Source: Promicromonospora iranensis
Lineage (GTDB): Bacteria > Actinomycetota > Actinomycetes > Actinomycetales > Cellulomonadaceae
Reading direction: 5' to 3'
Length of the DNA stretch: 64,000 nucleotides
Assembly: GCF_028994805.1 (NCBI RefSeq)
Contig: NZ_JAJQQP010000004.1
Location: forward strand, 310,001 to 374,000
Below the pieces are notes generated by a model. The model had not been told where the DNA came from. It saw only the letters and a program-made list of their open reading frames with translations, and searched no databases. Shown here piece after piece: positions 49,685 to 58,176 of this stretch. A program made the translations under genes and the position numbers. Position 1 is the stretch's first letter. Every line of letters starts with the position of its first letter.

Positions 49685-51970
49685 CTACAGGTGCTCGATC
49701 AGTTTGTCGGGGGTGATGGGGACGTCGCGCACGCGGATGCCGGTGGCGTTGTAGACGGCGTTGCCGATCGCGGCTGCCGAAGCCACGGTGCCGATCTCGC
49801 CGAGGCCGCGGGCGCCGAGGCTCCCGGTCCCGACGTCCTCGCTGCCGTCGCCCAGCGGCCCGGTGAGCCGGGGGTCGGGCCGGTCGAGCATGACCACGTC
49901 GATGTCGGGGACGTCGGCATTCACGGGCACGAGGTAGTCGGCCAGGGTGCTGTTGGCCAGCCGCCCGGTGCGGAGCTCGAGGTGGTTCTCCTCCAGGAGG
50001 GCGTGGCCGATGCCGAAGATGACGCCGCCGACGAGCTGGCTGCGGGCGGCCTTGGCGTTGATGACGCGGCCGACGTCGGCGACGGTGGTGAACCGGGTGA
50101 CGCGGGTCTCGCCGGTGAACCGGTTGACCCGTACCTCGCAGAAGTGAGCACCGAAGCTGTGGTGGATGACCCCGGGGATGGGGTCGCCTCCCGGAGAGGA
50201 CTCCATGTCGACGCCGCGCGATCCGATGGCGGTGAGCAGGCGGCCGAAGGTCATCGAGCGGCCGCCCCCGTGCAGGATGCCGCGCTCGTAGCGCAGGTCC
50301 TCGGCGGCCGCTCCCTGCCAGGGCGACCCGTCCCTGGTGACGGCAAGCCGCTTGAGCTCCGCGATGACGTTCCGGGCGGCGTCCACGACCAGCGGCACCG
50401 TGGCATGCGTGCCGCTGGAGCCGACCGCGGGTGCGCCCGGGGGAAGGTAGGTGTCACCGATCTCGGGCGTCACCCGCGCCAGCGGGATGCCCAGGGCATC
50501 GGCGCCGGAGATCGCCACCATGGTCGTCGCGCCGGTGCCGAGGTCCGAGGTGGCTGTGGACACCACCGCCGTGTCGTCGTTGCGCAGCTGGACCCGGGCG
50601 GCGAACCCGGTCCGGCGTGCCGCAGGGTAGATGGCGGTCGCCATGCCGGTGCCGTACAGCCACTGCCCGTCGACGCGTGCGCGGGGCGTGGCGCTGCGGG
50701 TGGACCAGCCGAAGCGTTCGGCTCCGACGCGGTAGCACTCGTCCAGGTGCTTGCTCGACCAGGGCAGCCCCGAGGAAGGGCTGGTGGTGGCGTAGTTGCG
50801 CAGCCGCAGCGCCACGGGGTCGACACCGGTGGCGATGGCCAGCTCGTCCATCGCCGTCTCCAGGGCGAAGGACCCGGGCGCCTCGTTCGGGCCGCGCATC
50901 GCCCGGCTCCCGGGGATGTCGAGGACGGCCAGCTGAGCGTCGACGTGCAGGTTGGGCGTGCTGTAGAGCGCGTCCGACGTGGAGTGGGCCGGCGTCATGG
51001 TGAACGACATGGTGCTCGGACGCTCGGCGAGGCTCCGGTGGCTGACCGCGTTGAGCACTCCCCGCCGGGAGGCGCCCAGCCTGACGGTCTGCGTGAGGTG
51101 CGAACGGTGGCCGGTCAGGGTGAACATCTGTTCCCGGGTGAGGACCAGCCGGACCGGCCGGCCGAGCTCACGGGCCGCGGCAGCGGCCAGGGGCGTATCG
51201 CTCCACAGGACGACGCGGGCGCCGAACCCGCCACCCACGTACTTCGTGATCAGTCGGACGTTCTGGGGCAGCAGACCGAGCCGCTGTGCCATTCCGAGCG
51301 CATACGCCGCGGGGATCTGCGCGCCGGCGTAGATGGTGACGCGGTCCGGTTCCTCCCAGACGGCGAGGACCGCGTGAGGCTCCATCCCGACGTGGTGCTG
51401 CACGTTCTGGTGGAACTCGGCCTCCACCACGACGTCGCTGGCGGCGAGCGCGGCGTCGATCGACTCGACGCCAGGAGCCAGGATGTTGAGGCTGCTCGGC
51501 GACCCGCTGATGGTGGGGCCGGCGGGCACGTGCGGCTCGTCCGCGATCGAGGTGCGCGGCGGCTCGGCGGCGTAGGTCGCGGTGACCAGCGCCGCGGCGT
51601 CGCGTGCCTGCTCGGGGGTCTCGGCGACGACCATCGCTATGGCCTGGCCGTAAAAATGGACCGCCGCGGTCTGCAGCGGGATGTAGGGCTCGGTGAAGCC
51701 GGCGGCCTGGCCGGTGACTCCGTACAGCGCCAGGCGCTCGATGGGTTCCGGCGCGGCGTACACGCGCAGCACCCCGGGGGAGGCCAGTGCGGCGGCGGTG
51801 TCGATCCGGGTGATGGTGCCTCGCGCGATGGTGCTGGTGACGAGGTGGGCGTGGGCGAGGTCGGCGGCGCGCTCGGGGGCGCGGTAGTCACCGGAGTACT
51901 CGGCCGCGCCGGTGACCTTCAGTCTGCCGTCGACGCGGTCGATCTCGCGTCCTACGGGGGAACGGGGCAT
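49685..51970 (-). CDS. Molybdenum hydroxylase, molybdopterin-binding subunit (operon 1)
   Basis: 761 residues, xanthine-dehydrogenase family large subunit closest in layout to PaoC/YagR. Signatures are RVDGRLKVTGAAEYSGD at the N-terminus, VGGGFGARVVLWSDTPLAAA, RAMRGPNEAPGSFALETAMD and the C-terminal GARGLGEIG, whose Glu is the catalytic base. It oxidises an aldehyde or aromatic N-heterocycle; the substrate is unknown. ATG 51,970 follows AGAAGGAGCC. It is the last gene of a four-gene operon (FeS, FAD, XdhC, Mo) and works with the two smaller subunits. Confidence 0.92.
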   Translation of the reverse strand: MPRSPVGREIDRVDGRLKVTGAAEYSGDYRAPERAADLAHAHLVTSTIARGTITRIDTAAALASPGVLRVYAAPEPIERLALYGVTGQAAGFTEPYIPLQTAAVHFYGQAIAMVVAETPEQARDAAALVTATYAAEPPRTSIADEPHVPAGPTISGSPSSLNILAPGVESIDAALAASDVVVEAEFHQNVQHHVGMEPHAVLAVWEEPDRVTIYAGAQIPAAYALGMAQRLGLLPQNVRLITKYVGGGFGARVVLWSDTPLAAAAARELGRPVRLVLTREQMFTLTGHRSHLTQTVRLGASRRGVLNAVSHRSLAERPSTMSFTMTPAHSTSDALYSTPNLHVDAQLAVLDIPGSRAMRGPNEAPGSFALETAMDELAIATGVDPVALRLRNYATTSPSSGLPWSSKHLDECYRVGAERFGWSTRSATPRARVDGQWLYGTGMATAIYPAARRTGFAARVQLRNDDTAVVSTATSDLGTGATTMVAISGADALGIPLARVTPEIGDTYLPPGAPAVGSSGTHATVPLVVDAARNVIAELKRLAVTRDGSPWQGAAAEDLRYERGILHGGGRSMTFGRLLTAIGSRGVDMESSPGGDPIPGVIHHSFGAHFCEVRVNRFTGETRVTRFTTVADVGRVINAKAARSQLVGGVIFGIGHALLEENHLELRTGRLANSTLADYLVPVNADVPDIDVVMLDRPDPRLTGPLGDGSEDVGTGSLGARGLGEIGTVASAAAIGNAVYNATGIRVRDVPITPDKLIEHL

Positions 51971-51981
51971 CGTGGCTCCTT

Positions 51982-53157
51982 CTAGCTGCTGTGCGTGAGC
52001 GGGCGCGGCGACGGGACGCTGCGGTGGGTGACGTCGTGCTGGACGACTTTGCGGTGGATCGGGACCCCGGTGCTCAGGGGTACGCCGGAGCCGTCGTGCC
52101 GGTTCGCGACGATCTCCGCCGCGATCGACAGTGCGGTCTCCTGCGGGGTGCGGGCACCGAGGTCGAGCCCGATCGGTGAGTGCAGCCGACCCAGCTCGTG
52201 ATCGGTCAGGCCCGCCTCGCGGAGCCGGGCCAGGCGTTCCTCGTGGGTGCGGCGGGAGCCCATGGCTCCGACGTACGCCACGGGCAGGCGCAGGGCGGCG
52301 GTCAGGAGCGGCAGGTCGAACTTGGGGTCGTGGGTGAGCACGCAGACGACGGTGCGCTGGTCGAGCAGCCCGGCCTCGGCCTGGGCCCCGAGATGGCGGT
52401 GCGGCCATTCCACGACGACCTCCGCGCCCGGGAACCGCTCCGGGGTGGCGAACGTGGGCCGGGCGTCGCAGACCGTCACCCGGTACCCGAGGAAGGTGCC
52501 GAGCCGGGCCAGCGCGGCGGCGTGGTCGGTGGCGCCGAAAACGAGCATCCGCGGCGCCGGGGTGCTGGACTCCACCAGCAGCGTCATGGGATCCCGGCAG
52601 TAGCTGTCGGCCACCCCGATCTCGACCGTGCCGCTCTGGCCGGCATGCAGCATGTCCGCCGCCTGCGCCCCGGCGACCTGGTCGAGCAGCTCGTCGCCGA
52701 GAGTTCCCTGGCTGGGCTGACCGGGACGCACGACGATCGTCCGGCCCAGGTGCGCCTCGGGGCCACGCACCACCGTGGCCAGGGCGACCGACTCGTCCCG
52801 CGTGGCGTCGAGGAGGGCCGCTTCCAGCCTCGGTTCGGTGGCCGGGTCGTGGTGGCGCAGCAGGAGCTCGATGGTTCCGCCGCAGGTCAGGCCGACGCCG
52901 ATCGCATCGGCGTCGGTGTACCCGAACCGCAGGACCTGGGGCTGGTGGTCCCCGGCGAGCATCTCCTGACAGGCGTCGTGCACGGCGGCGTCGACGCACC
53001 CGCCGGACACGTTGCCCAGCACCGCGCCGTCGGCGTCGACCACGAGCGACGAGCCGGGCTGCCGGGGTGCGCTGCCGGCCACGTTCGTGACGGTGGCCGT
53101 CACGAACGGGATCCGGCGGCGGGTGCGTTCGAGCAGCTGGGCGGCGAGCTCAAGCAT
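51982..53157 (-). CDS. XdhC/CoxI family Mo-cofactor maturation protein
   Basis: 391 residues. The N-terminal XdhC domain has GSAPRQPGSSLVVDADG and GNVSGGCVDAAVHD, and the C-terminal Rossmann domain LVFGATDHAAALARLGTFLG and VAYVGAMGSRRTHEERLARL. XdhC binds the molybdenum cofactor, helps its sulfuration and inserts it into the large subunit. Encoded between the FAD and Mo subunits of operon 1; the second operon has none, so this one may serve both. Confidence 0.92.
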   Translation of the reverse strand: MLELAAQLLERTRRRIPFVTATVTNVAGSAPRQPGSSLVVDADGAVLGNVSGGCVDAAVHDACQEMLAGDHQPQVLRFGYTDADAIGVGLTCGGTIELLLRHHDPATEPRLEAALLDATRDESVALATVVRGPEAHLGRTIVVRPGQPSQGTLGDELLDQVAGAQAADMLHAGQSGTVEIGVADSYCRDPMTLLVESSTPAPRMLVFGATDHAAALARLGTFLGYRVTVCDARPTFATPERFPGAEVVVEWPHRHLGAQAEAGLLDQRTVVCVLTHDPKFDLPLLTAALRLPVAYVGAMGSRRTHEERLARLREAGLTDHELGRLHSPIGLDLGARTPQETALSIAAEIVANRHDGSGVPLSTGVPIHRKVVQHDVTHRSVPSPRPLTHSS

Positions 53158-53175
53158 GGCTGCCGCCTGTCCCGA

Positions 53176-54153
53176 TCATCGGCTCTCCTGCAGCTCGGTC
53201 AGTGCCCGCACCAGGGTGCGGCGCAGCAGGGCGGGCTTGAACGCGTTGTGCTCACGCGGCTGCGCGCCGTCCGCGGCACGGACGACGGCGGCCTCGAACG
53301 TGGCGGAGGTGGCGGGCCGGCCGGTCAGGGCGCGTTCGACCGCCGTCAGCCGCCACGGCCTGGTCCCCACTCCGCCTGCGGCGACCCGGGCATTCGTGAT
53401 GGTCCGGCCCCGTACCTCGAGGGCGACGGCCGCCGAGGTGAGCGCGAACTCGTACGACTGCCGGTCGCGGACCTTCACGTAGAGCGAGTGCGCCGCCCAG
53501 GGTGAGCGGGGCACGGTGATGCCGGTGATCAGCTCGTTCGGTCGCAGCACGTTCTCGACGTCGGGGGTGCTACCGGGCAGGGTGTAGAAGGTGTCGAGCG
53601 GCACGCTGCGGGTGCCCCGCGCCGAGGCGAGGTGCACCACCGTGCTCAGCGCCACGAGCGGGACAGCCAGGTCGCTGGGGTGGCTCGCGATGCAGTCGTC
53701 GCTGGTGCCGAGGACCGCATGACCGCGGTTGACACCCTCCAGCGCCGAGCACCCGCTGCCCGGCTCGCGCTTGTTGCACGGGGTGCTGACGTCGCGGAAG
53801 TAGCCGCACCGCGTGCGCTGCAGCAGGTTCCCGCCGATGCTCGCCATGTTGCGCAGCTGGGCCGAGGCGCTCAGCTCCAACGCCTGCGCGACCATCGGGT
53901 AGTTCTCCCGCACGGCGGGATCGGCGGCGACGTCGCTCATCCGTTCCAGCGCACCGATGTGCAGCCCTTTGCGGTCCAGGGTGATGCCGTCCAGCGGCAG
54001 CCGGTTGATGTCCACGACGCGCTCGGGGGTCATCACCTCGAGCTTCATCAGGTCCACCAGGGTGGTACCGCCGGCCAGGAACGCGGTGTCAGATCCGGCC
54101 CCCCGCAGGGCCTCGCGGACCGAACGGGCCTGGGCGAAGGTGTAGGGCCGCAT
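53176..54153 (-). CDS. Molybdenum hydroxylase, FAD-binding subunit (operon 1)
   Basis: 325 residues. FAD-binding is shown by FLAGGTTLVDLMKLEV and RNMASIGGNLLQRTRCGYFR. The insert CGYFRDVSTPCNKREPGSGC holds the cysteines of the extra 4Fe-4S cluster seen in the PaoB subunit of E. coli periplasmic aldehyde oxidoreductase. ATG overlaps the FeS-gene stop (ATGA). C-terminal domain closes the CO dehydrogenase flavoprotein fold. Confidence 0.92.
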   Translation of the reverse strand: MRPYTFAQARSVREALRGAGSDTAFLAGGTTLVDLMKLEVMTPERVVDINRLPLDGITLDRKGLHIGALERMSDVAADPAVRENYPMVAQALELSASAQLRNMASIGGNLLQRTRCGYFRDVSTPCNKREPGSGCSALEGVNRGHAVLGTSDDCIASHPSDLAVPLVALSTVVHLASARGTRSVPLDTFYTLPGSTPDVENVLRPNELITGITVPRSPWAAHSLYVKVRDRQSYEFALTSAAVALEVRGRTITNARVAAGGVGTRPWRLTAVERALTGRPATSATFEAAVVRAADGAQPREHNAFKPALLRRTLVRALTELQESR

Positions 54154-54779
54154 CAGCGCATCACCTTCTGTGCGTCACGGATGGCGTCGACGATGCGCGG
54201 GTAGGCGCTGCAGCGACAGATGTTGCCCGACATGCGCTCGCGGATCTCGTCGTCCGAGCGGGCGGGACCCTCGTCGTCGACCATGGCGACGGCGGACATG
54301 ATCTGTCCCGGGGTGCAGAAGCCGCACTGCAGGCCGTCGTGCTCGACGAACGCCTGCTGCATCGGGTGCAGCCGATCCCCGTCGGCCAGGCCCTCGATCG
54401 TGGTGACCTCGTGGCCGGTCGTCGATGCCGCCAGGGTCAGACAGGACAGCACCCGCCGCCCGTCGACGTGCACCGTGCACGCCCCGCACTGACCGCGGTC
54501 GCAACCCTTCTTTGTGCCCTTGAGGTCCAGCTTCTCGCGGAGCGTGTCGAGCAGGGTGGCCCGTGGGTCGACCAGCACCGTGACCGGCGCGCCGTTGACG
54601 GCGGCCCGCACCAGCACCTGTGCCACCCCGTCCGCGGTGGCGGAAGCTGCCTCTGCCGCCTCGGCCTCGGCTGTCGCGTTCAGCAGCGGCGTCACGGCGG
54701 CGGCGACCAGGCCGCCGCCCAGGAAGTTTCGCCGGGAGACGCCCGAACGGCCGTGTCCCGCATCGTTGTCTGGATTCAT
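54153..54779 (-). CDS. Molybdenum hydroxylase, 2Fe-2S subunit with Tat signal (operon 1)
   Basis: 208 residues. A Tat signal (SRRNFLGGGLVAAAV) suggests the assembled enzyme is exported folded. Two 2Fe-2S clusters: GCDRGQCGACTVHVDGRRVLSC (plant type) and CGFCTPGQIMS plus NICRCSAY (helical type). Similar to PaoA/YagT. First gene of operon 1; the gene upstream (carotenoid-type protein) is on the same strand but 150 bp away. Confidence 0.93.
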   Translation of the reverse strand: MNPDNDAGHGRSGVSRRNFLGGGLVAAAVTPLLNATAEAEAAEAASATADGVAQVLVRAAVNGAPVTVLVDPRATLLDTLREKLDLKGTKKGCDRGQCGACTVHVDGRRVLSCLTLAASTTGHEVTTIEGLADGDRLHPMQQAFVEHDGLQCGFCTPGQIMSAVAMVDDEGPARSDDEIRERMSGNICRCSAYPRIVDAIRDAQKVMR

Positions 54780-54930
54780 CGAGTCTCTCCTGGCTGGTCG
54801 CAGCTTCGGGCAGGGAAGGACAGCGCCGCGACCATCCGTGTGGTCTCCGGGCTCGGTACTGGTCCCAGGTTGGGCACTGGGGCGAAGGACATCCAGGACC
54901 TGCCGATCCCAGGCTGAGGTCGCCGGGGTG

Positions 54931-55857
54931 TCAGGCGCGGTTCAGGTCGCCTCGGGCGATCTTCGTGATCGCGAAGAGGGAGACAGGGATGATGCTGAAG
55001 ATGTTGAAGATCATGAGCGCCTCGAAGATCGCCGGCGTGCTCCACGCGGCGCCGGTCGCGTCGACGACGGTGTCGCCTTCGGTGAATCCGAGGAAAGCGG
55101 ATATCGAGCTGATGCCGAACATCATGTAGATGAGCACCGGTTGCAGGTGAGAGATCCGTGGCAGACCGTCACTGGTTCTCTCGGGGTGCCGGGTCTGGCG
55201 AGTGGCGAGGACCAGTGCGAATACCTGGAAGAAGCTCCACGTCACGAACCACCAGCCGAGATAGTTCGTGAAGGGGACGCCGAAGACGCCGCCGCCCTCT
55301 TCCCAGACCCATGCGCCTCGGACGGTCGAGGAGATCGAGTCGATGCCGACGTCGAACATTGTCATGACGGCACCGGCCAGCACCGGCAGTGCGAAGACGT
55401 TGATCCGGCCCGGCCGGGTGCGCAGGTTCAGATGTTCGTCCGCGCGGTCGAGGACCGTGTTGGCAGTCATCCAGCTGACGAAGCCGATGCCGAAGTAGGC
55501 CACACCGATGATCACGGGTACGTAGAACAGTTGCGGCGTGAGCGTGTAGTGGTAGTTGCCGAACGGGAAGCCCGTCATGACGCTCAGGTTTTCCCAGGCG
55601 AAGCTGATGACGTAGCTGATCGCGAAGAAGGCGAGCAGCAGCCCCCAGCCGTATCGCCGCGTGCCCTGCACGAGGGCGAGGGCGACGCCGAGCAGTGCGA
55701 TGGACTGCGCCGCCGCGGGCGCGCCGGTCAACGGCACGATCACGGCGGCAGCGGCGGCTGCCGCGACCACGATCCATCCGAGAGCTCGTCGGACTGGGCC
55801 GTAGGATCGTCGCGAGGGGCCTTCCGTGGTGATTCTGAGGCTGAACGTGTCGGACAT
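54931..55857 (-). CDS. Carotenoid biosynthesis protein family (CruF/DUF422-like) membrane protein
   Basis: 308 residues with about eight membrane helices. The family is recognised from FAWENLSVMTGFPFGNYHYT, VGIDSISSTVRGAWVWEE and GVPFTNYLGWWFVTW. CruF enzymes hydrate carotenoid 1',2' double bonds; many members are uncharacterised. No carotenoid synthesis genes lie in this window, so the role here is open. ATG 55,857 follows AAGGAAATC. An XRE/MmyB regulator lies upstream on the same strand. Confidence 0.82.
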   Translation of the reverse strand: MSDTFSLRITTEGPSRRSYGPVRRALGWIVVAAAAAAAVIVPLTGAPAAAQSIALLGVALALVQGTRRYGWGLLLAFFAISYVISFAWENLSVMTGFPFGNYHYTLTPQLFYVPVIIGVAYFGIGFVSWMTANTVLDRADEHLNLRTRPGRINVFALPVLAGAVMTMFDVGIDSISSTVRGAWVWEEGGGVFGVPFTNYLGWWFVTWSFFQVFALVLATRQTRHPERTSDGLPRISHLQPVLIYMMFGISSISAFLGFTEGDTVVDATGAAWSTPAIFEALMIFNIFSIIPVSLFAITKIARGDLNRA

Positions 55858-55976
55858 GATTTCCTTCCCTGGGGAGACGGTCTCCACAGTGGTGGAAGGC
55901 GGCACCGTTATTCAGGGCCTGTCGATCCGCCCCTGACCAGCGCGAGAGCAGGGATGGCGCCCGTTCCTCGCGGGCA

Positions 55977-56819
55977 TCAGTCACACGTCCGCGCTGCGAT
56001 GACGGACAGCTGCTGCAGCTTCTCGTCGCTCTCGGAGCCGGGGACGGCCGCGAAGACGAGCAGGCGGTGCGACTGGTCCGGGTCGAGCAGGGACTGACAG
56101 GTCAGTTCCAGGGCGCCGACCTCGGGGTGGACCAAGCGCTTGACGGCGACCGGCCGCACGCCGACCTCGTGAGCGTTCCACGCCTCGCGGAACTCGTCGC
56201 TCTGCCCGAGCAGGAGGTCCGCCAGCTGCGCTGCCCGGGAGCCGGGGCCGCGCAGTGCGGCGACGTGGCGCAGGCCGGCGGCGAAAGTGCGGGTGAGCAG
56301 GGTATGGTCGTCGGGGTCGTAGAGCTGTCGTGTGGTGGGGTCGGTGAACCACCGGTAGCCGATGCTACGGGCGGGTCCCGTGTGCCGGGTCCGGTCTCCG
56401 GTGAGCGCGATCCCCAGCGGGCTCTGCCGGAGAGTCTCCCCGAGCTCGGTGACGATCTCCGCGGGAGAGTCGTCCAGGCAGTCGAGGATGCGGAGCAGAC
56501 CGGGGCTGACGTGTTCGCCGGCCGCGCCGCGCGCCGGTGGGTTGTGCCCGGAGAGTCGAAGCAGGTGGTCGCGTTCGTCGAGGCAGAGGCCCAGTCCCTG
56601 CGCGATGGAGGTGATCATCTGCACGGACGGGTGAGGTCCGCGCTCTCGTTCGAGCCGCGCGTAGTAGTCGGCCGACATGTGACAGAGCGAGGCGACCTCC
56701 TCCCGTCGCAGGCCGCCGGTCCTTCGGCGCGATCCGCGCGGGAGGCCGACGTCCTCAGGTTGCAGCGACTCGCGGCGCCGTCGCAGGAACTCGGCGAGCC
56801 CGGCCCGATCGATCACCAT
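55977..56819 (-). CDS. XRE regulator with MmyB-like ligand domain
   Basis: 280 residues. The HTH is GLRREEVASLCHMSADYYAR with the family's YARLERERGPHPS; the C-terminal ~180 residues are the MmyB-like PAS-type domain (RWFTDPTTRQLY, LVHPEVGALELTCQSLLDPD), which in relatives binds fatty acids or similar small lipids. ATG 56,819 follows GAGGGAACC. It lies 119 bp upstream of the carotenoid-type gene on the same strand and may control it. Confidence 0.88.
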   Translation of the reverse strand: MVIDRAGLAEFLRRRRESLQPEDVGLPRGSRRRTGGLRREEVASLCHMSADYYARLERERGPHPSVQMITSIAQGLGLCLDERDHLLRLSGHNPPARGAAGEHVSPGLLRILDCLDDSPAEIVTELGETLRQSPLGIALTGDRTRHTGPARSIGYRWFTDPTTRQLYDPDDHTLLTRTFAAGLRHVAALRGPGSRAAQLADLLLGQSDEFREAWNAHEVGVRPVAVKRLVHPEVGALELTCQSLLDPDQSHRLLVFAAVPGSESDEKLQQLSVIAARTCD

Positions 56820-57080
56820 GGGTTCCCTCTCTGATCGCCGGCTGCGGCCGGTCGTACCATGGTCTCCGCGCCGGGGATCATCGACCACCCGACGTCGAGG
56901 CGTCGAACCCGCAGGGCGTGGTCCATGAGACGACCATCGGCGCCTACCTGATTGGATCCGCAGACCGTGACCAGTGGGGTTCCATGGGCGACCACGCCGG
57001 AGGAACCTGGCGGTGGGGCATTCGGTCAGGGCGGCGCCCGGTGACTCGGGGCGCCAAGTAACTCAGGACGGTCGCGTGCC

Positions 57081-57506
57081 TCAGGACGTCAGGAGCCTGC
57101 GAACAATCCTTCGGAGCGCCCTGACGTCCTCGGGGTCGAGGGCATCGAGCAGGTGACGTCGGGCTGAGTCCTCCAATGTCGGTATCGACGTGTCGAGCGC
57201 ATCCCTGCCCCTGGTGAGCAGGGCCACCTCGACACCCCCCGTCACCTTTCCACGGGTCACGTACTCGCGCGCCTCCATCCTGGTGAGCAGGTGCGACAGC
57301 CGGGTCCGGTCCCAGCCCAGCTCTGCGGCCAGGACGTTCTGGCGCGCGGCGCCGCCGGCCTCGAAAAGAGTGACCAGGACGCTCAGCTCGGGCTCCGAGA
57401 GATCGGATCCGGCGGTCACCTCGGCGACGATCGGTGCTCGCACCGCCTCGAACGCGCGCTTCCATGTCAACCACAGCTCCGCGGCACTCTCGACCCGTGT
57501 TGACAT
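57081..57506 (-). CDS. MarR family transcriptional regulator
   Basis: 141 residues. The winged HTH covers residues ~38-105: LSVLVTLFEAGGAARQNVLA, LGWDRTRLSHLLTRMEAREY and the wing VTGGVEVALLTRGRDAL. Helices at both ends form the dimer. The start codon itself lies in a perfect 16-bp palindrome, so the protein probably represses its own expression and that of the divergent membrane-protein gene. The effector is unknown. Confidence 0.9.
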   Translation of the reverse strand: MSTRVESAAELWLTWKRAFEAVRAPIVAEVTAGSDLSEPELSVLVTLFEAGGAARQNVLAAELGWDRTRLSHLLTRMEAREYVTRGKVTGGVEVALLTRGRDALDTSIPTLEDSARRHLLDALDPEDVRALRRIVRRLLTS

Positions 57507-57513
57507 GTCAACA
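57498..57513. promoter_or_regulatory. Palindromic MarR operator
   Basis: TGTTGACATGTCAACA is a perfect 16-bp palindrome overlapping the marR ATG (57,504-57,506) and 54 bp before the divergent gene. Size and position are typical of MarR operators. Confidence 0.75.
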
Positions 57514-57566
57514 TTCGCTTTCTATCGTAGGTCGAACCAGTATCGCCACAATCCTAGGGGTTCTCC

Positions 57567-58097
57567 GTGCCCGACTCTCAACGGCGCTACGTCGGCCTGC
57601 GCTACATCGCACTCCTCCCGCTCGCGCTCTTCGTCCCCGTCGTGCTCGCTCTGCTGATCGACCCCACCGTGGTCTGGGGGGAGTACCTCGGCGTCTTCTT
57701 CCACCTCTCGATCCTGCTCCTCGTGTCGCGCCTGGACGCCGCACCATGGGCCAGGGCTGCCGGGTACGGCTGGGTCGCCCTGGACGTGCTGGCAGGCATT
57801 CTGATGATCAACGACATCTCCTACGAGACCGCGTGGGCGGTCCGTCTCGGCGGCCACGTCCTTGCCGGCGTCTGGATCGTCGCAAGCTCGCTGGTGTCCC
57901 GATCCTGGCTCGTGCGTGTCGCCGGACTCGTCTCCGGCGTGTGGCTCGGTGGATACTCCTTCGTCGGCACGACAGTGCCCGAGGAGTTCCTCAGCCCGGC
58001 GGGGATCGTCACCGCGGTGTGGATCGCCCTGGTCGCCATCTATGGGCAGGAGTCCGAGGAGCCGCCCGCTGCCCGCGCTGTTCTGGCAGGCAGATGA
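57567..58097 (+). CDS. Membrane protein divergent from marR
   Basis: 176 residues with about five membrane helices: YIALLPLALFVPVVLALLI, YLGVFFHLSILLLVSRL, YGWVALDVLAGILMIND, LGGHVLAGVWIVASSL and IVTAVWIALVAIYG. Family not recognised; the layout is that of small DUF-type transport or sensor proteins under MarR control. GTG start follows CTAGGGG. A second copy of the MarR operator core covers its stop codon. Confidence 0.75.
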   Translation: MPDSQRRYVGLRYIALLPLALFVPVVLALLIDPTVVWGEYLGVFFHLSILLLVSRLDAAPWARAAGYGWVALDVLAGILMINDISYETAWAVRLGGHVLAGVWIVASSLVSRSWLVRVAGLVSGVWLGGYSFVGTTVPEEFLSPAGIVTAVWIALVAIYGQESEEPPAARAVLAGR

Positions 58098-58107
58098 CAT
58101 GTCAACA
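58095..58107. promoter_or_regulatory. Second copy of the MarR operator core
   Basis: TGACATGTCAACA repeats the last 13 bases of the operator at 57,498-57,513, including the full 10-bp palindromic core. It overlaps the stop codon of the membrane-protein gene. Confidence 0.5.
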
Positions 58108-58176
58108 ACGGCGTGAGCCGGTGCGCCGGGTGGTGCCCGAGGTGGGGCTCGGGTCGCTCGTGACCACCGGTGGTCG

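Noticed and set aside
49691-51985. 764-codon plus-strand frame opposite the molybdopterin subunit
   Set aside because: Antisense shadow; the minus strand has all family motifs. The same applies to 58,441-60,693.
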